This document shows positions 5,392 through 6,143 of a stretch of 6,143 nt of DNA, piece by piece (the first letter of the stretch is position 1; the number at the start of each line of letters is the position of its first letter). A program made the position numbers and the translations under genes. This DNA comes from Deltaproteobacteria bacterium (GTDB lineage Bacteria; Myxococcota; Myxococcia; Myxococcales; 40CM-4-68-19), in assembly GCA_005879505.1 (NCBI GenBank), contig VBKQ01000288.1, positions 1 to 6,143 on the forward strand, written 5' to 3'. Below the pieces are notes generated by a model. The model did not search any database and was not told where the DNA came from. It saw only the letters and a program-made list of their open reading frames with translations.

Positions 5392-6143
5392 ATGGAGCAA
5401 CTGAAATCGAAGGTGGCCCCTGCGGACGGCAAGCTCGCGGTCCTTCTGCCGGGCATGGGCGCCGTGGCCACTACGTTCATCGCCGGCGTCGAGGCGGTGA
5501 AGGCGGGCCTGGGCAAGCCCATCGGCTCGCTGACGCAGATGGCGCACGTCCGTCTGGGCAGGCGCAGCGAGAAGCGCTGGGCGATGATCAAGGACCTGGT
5601 CCCGCTCGCGCGGCTCGAGGATCTGGTGTTCGGCGGCTGGGATCCGATCCCGGACGACGCCTACACCGCCGCGGCGAAGGCCAAGGTCCTCTCGCCCGAG
5701 CATCTCACCCAGCTGAAGCCCTCGCTGTCGCAGATCCGGCCGATGGCCGCCGTGTTCGACAAGAACGTGGTCAAGCGCCTGGAAGGCGCGAACGTGAAGA
5801 AGGGCACCCGGCGTGAGCTGGCCAATCAGCTCATCCAGGACATCCGCGGCTTCATGGACAAGAACAAGTGCACGCGCGGGGTGATGGTCTGGTGCGCGTC
5901 CACGGAGGCGTACCAGGAGGCGGGGCCCGAGCACCAGAGCATCGCGGCGTTCGAAAAGGCGCTCGACGCGGATCATCCAAATATCTACCCTTCGCAGCTC
6001 TACGCGTACGCGGCGATCATGTGCGGGGTGCCGTATCTGAACGGCGCGCCGAACATGTCGTGCGATTTTCCGGCGCTGGTCGAGCTGGCCGAGAAGCGCG
6101 GCGTCGCCATCGGCGGCAAGGACTTCAAGACCGGTCAGACGCT
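5392..6143 (+). CDS. ino1: myo-Inositol-1-phosphate synthase, 5' part (cut by the window edge)
   Basis: The first 250 residues of an inositol-3-phosphate synthase are present; the frame is still open at 6143. The enzyme converts glucose-6-phosphate to myo-inositol phosphate using NAD as a recycled cofactor, feeding inositol lipids and osmolytes. The nucleotide-binding loop LLPGMGAVATTFIAGV is at residues 18-33. It is followed by GSLTQMAHVRLGRRSE (45-60), LVFGGWDPIPDDAY (78-91), IRPMAAVFDKNVVKRLEG (115-132), VMVWCASTEAY (164-174), YAAIMCGVPYLNGAPN (206-221) and GGKDFKTGQT (241-250), the segment carrying an active-site lysine in the family. Strand and helix order fits the compact bacterial form of roughly 430-440 aa, so about 180 residues should lie beyond the edge. 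The protein begins about 17 residues before the NAD loop, so it lacks the long N-terminal part of the yeast enzyme. A promoter and Shine-Dalgarno precede it. It is divergent from the small gene and acyltransferase. Confidence 0.93.
   Translation, partial: MEQLKSKVAPADGKLAVLLPGMGAVATTFIAGVEAVKAGLGKPIGSLTQMAHVRLGRRSEKRWAMIKDLVPLARLEDLVFGGWDPIPDDAYTAAAKAKVLSPEHLTQLKPSLSQIRPMAAVFDKNVVKRLEGANVKKGTRRELANQLIQDIRGFMDKNKCTRGVMVWCASTEAYQEAGPEHQSIAAFEKALDADHPNIYPSQLYAYAAIMCGVPYLNGAPNMSCDFPALVELAEKRGVAIGGKDFKTGQT

Noticed and set aside
5050..5976. 308-codon minus-strand open frame over the inositol-phosphate synthase start
   Set aside because: It is antisense to a gene with a full set of family motifs and would also cover the intergenic promoter. 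It shows no recognisable domain.
1..6143. CRISPR array, tRNA, rRNA, insertion sequence, toxin-antitoxin or phage genes
   Set aside because: I saw no spaced direct repeats, cloverleaf sequence, transposase motif or phage-type protein on either strand.

Overview
The window is chromosomal DNA from a high-GC bacterium. Codons are strongly G/C-ending, the genes are tightly packed, and there is no sign of a mobile element, phage, CRISPR array or RNA gene. The gene set best fits a Myxococcota/deltaproteobacterial or similar high-GC Gram-negative soil lineage: a long two-part U32 family protein, an E. coli DmlA-like dehydrogenase, an acyltransferase-3 membrane enzyme and a short-form inositol-phosphate synthase. 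This assignment is inferred from protein style, not from a marker gene.

Layout: bases 1-207 are a leader of visibly lower GC with no convincing gene. A plus-strand pair follows. The first gene is a long U32 family (RlhA/collagenase-like) protein, 208-2712. The second is a D-malate/tartrate dehydrogenase, 2733-3791, only 20 nt downstream and almost certainly in the same operon. Five bases after that stop lies the stop of a minus-strand gene, so the two units converge tail to tail. The minus-strand unit reads right to left: an 85-aa small beta-rich protein of unknown function (5230-4973), then a membrane acyltransferase-3 (4933-3797) after a 39-nt gap. A 161-nt divergent intergenic region (5231-5391) separates this unit from a plus-strand myo-inositol-1-phosphate synthase gene. 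That gene starts at 5392 and is cut by the right edge. The region holds a good sigma-70-type promoter for the inositol gene and an 18-bp inverted repeat.

The genes fall into three transcription units without an obvious common pathway. U32 proteins are linked to RNA hydroxylation and other iron-sulfur-dependent oxygen insertion, DmlA to C4 dicarboxylate catabolism, acyltransferase-3 to O-acylation of envelope sugars or lipids, and inositol-phosphate synthase to inositol lipids or osmolytes. The region reads mostly as ordinary housekeeping and envelope chromosome. I did not find a clearly new system. The points most worth a second look are the second cysteine quartet in the U32 protein, the small unknown gene ahead of the acyltransferase, and the divergent regulatory region.
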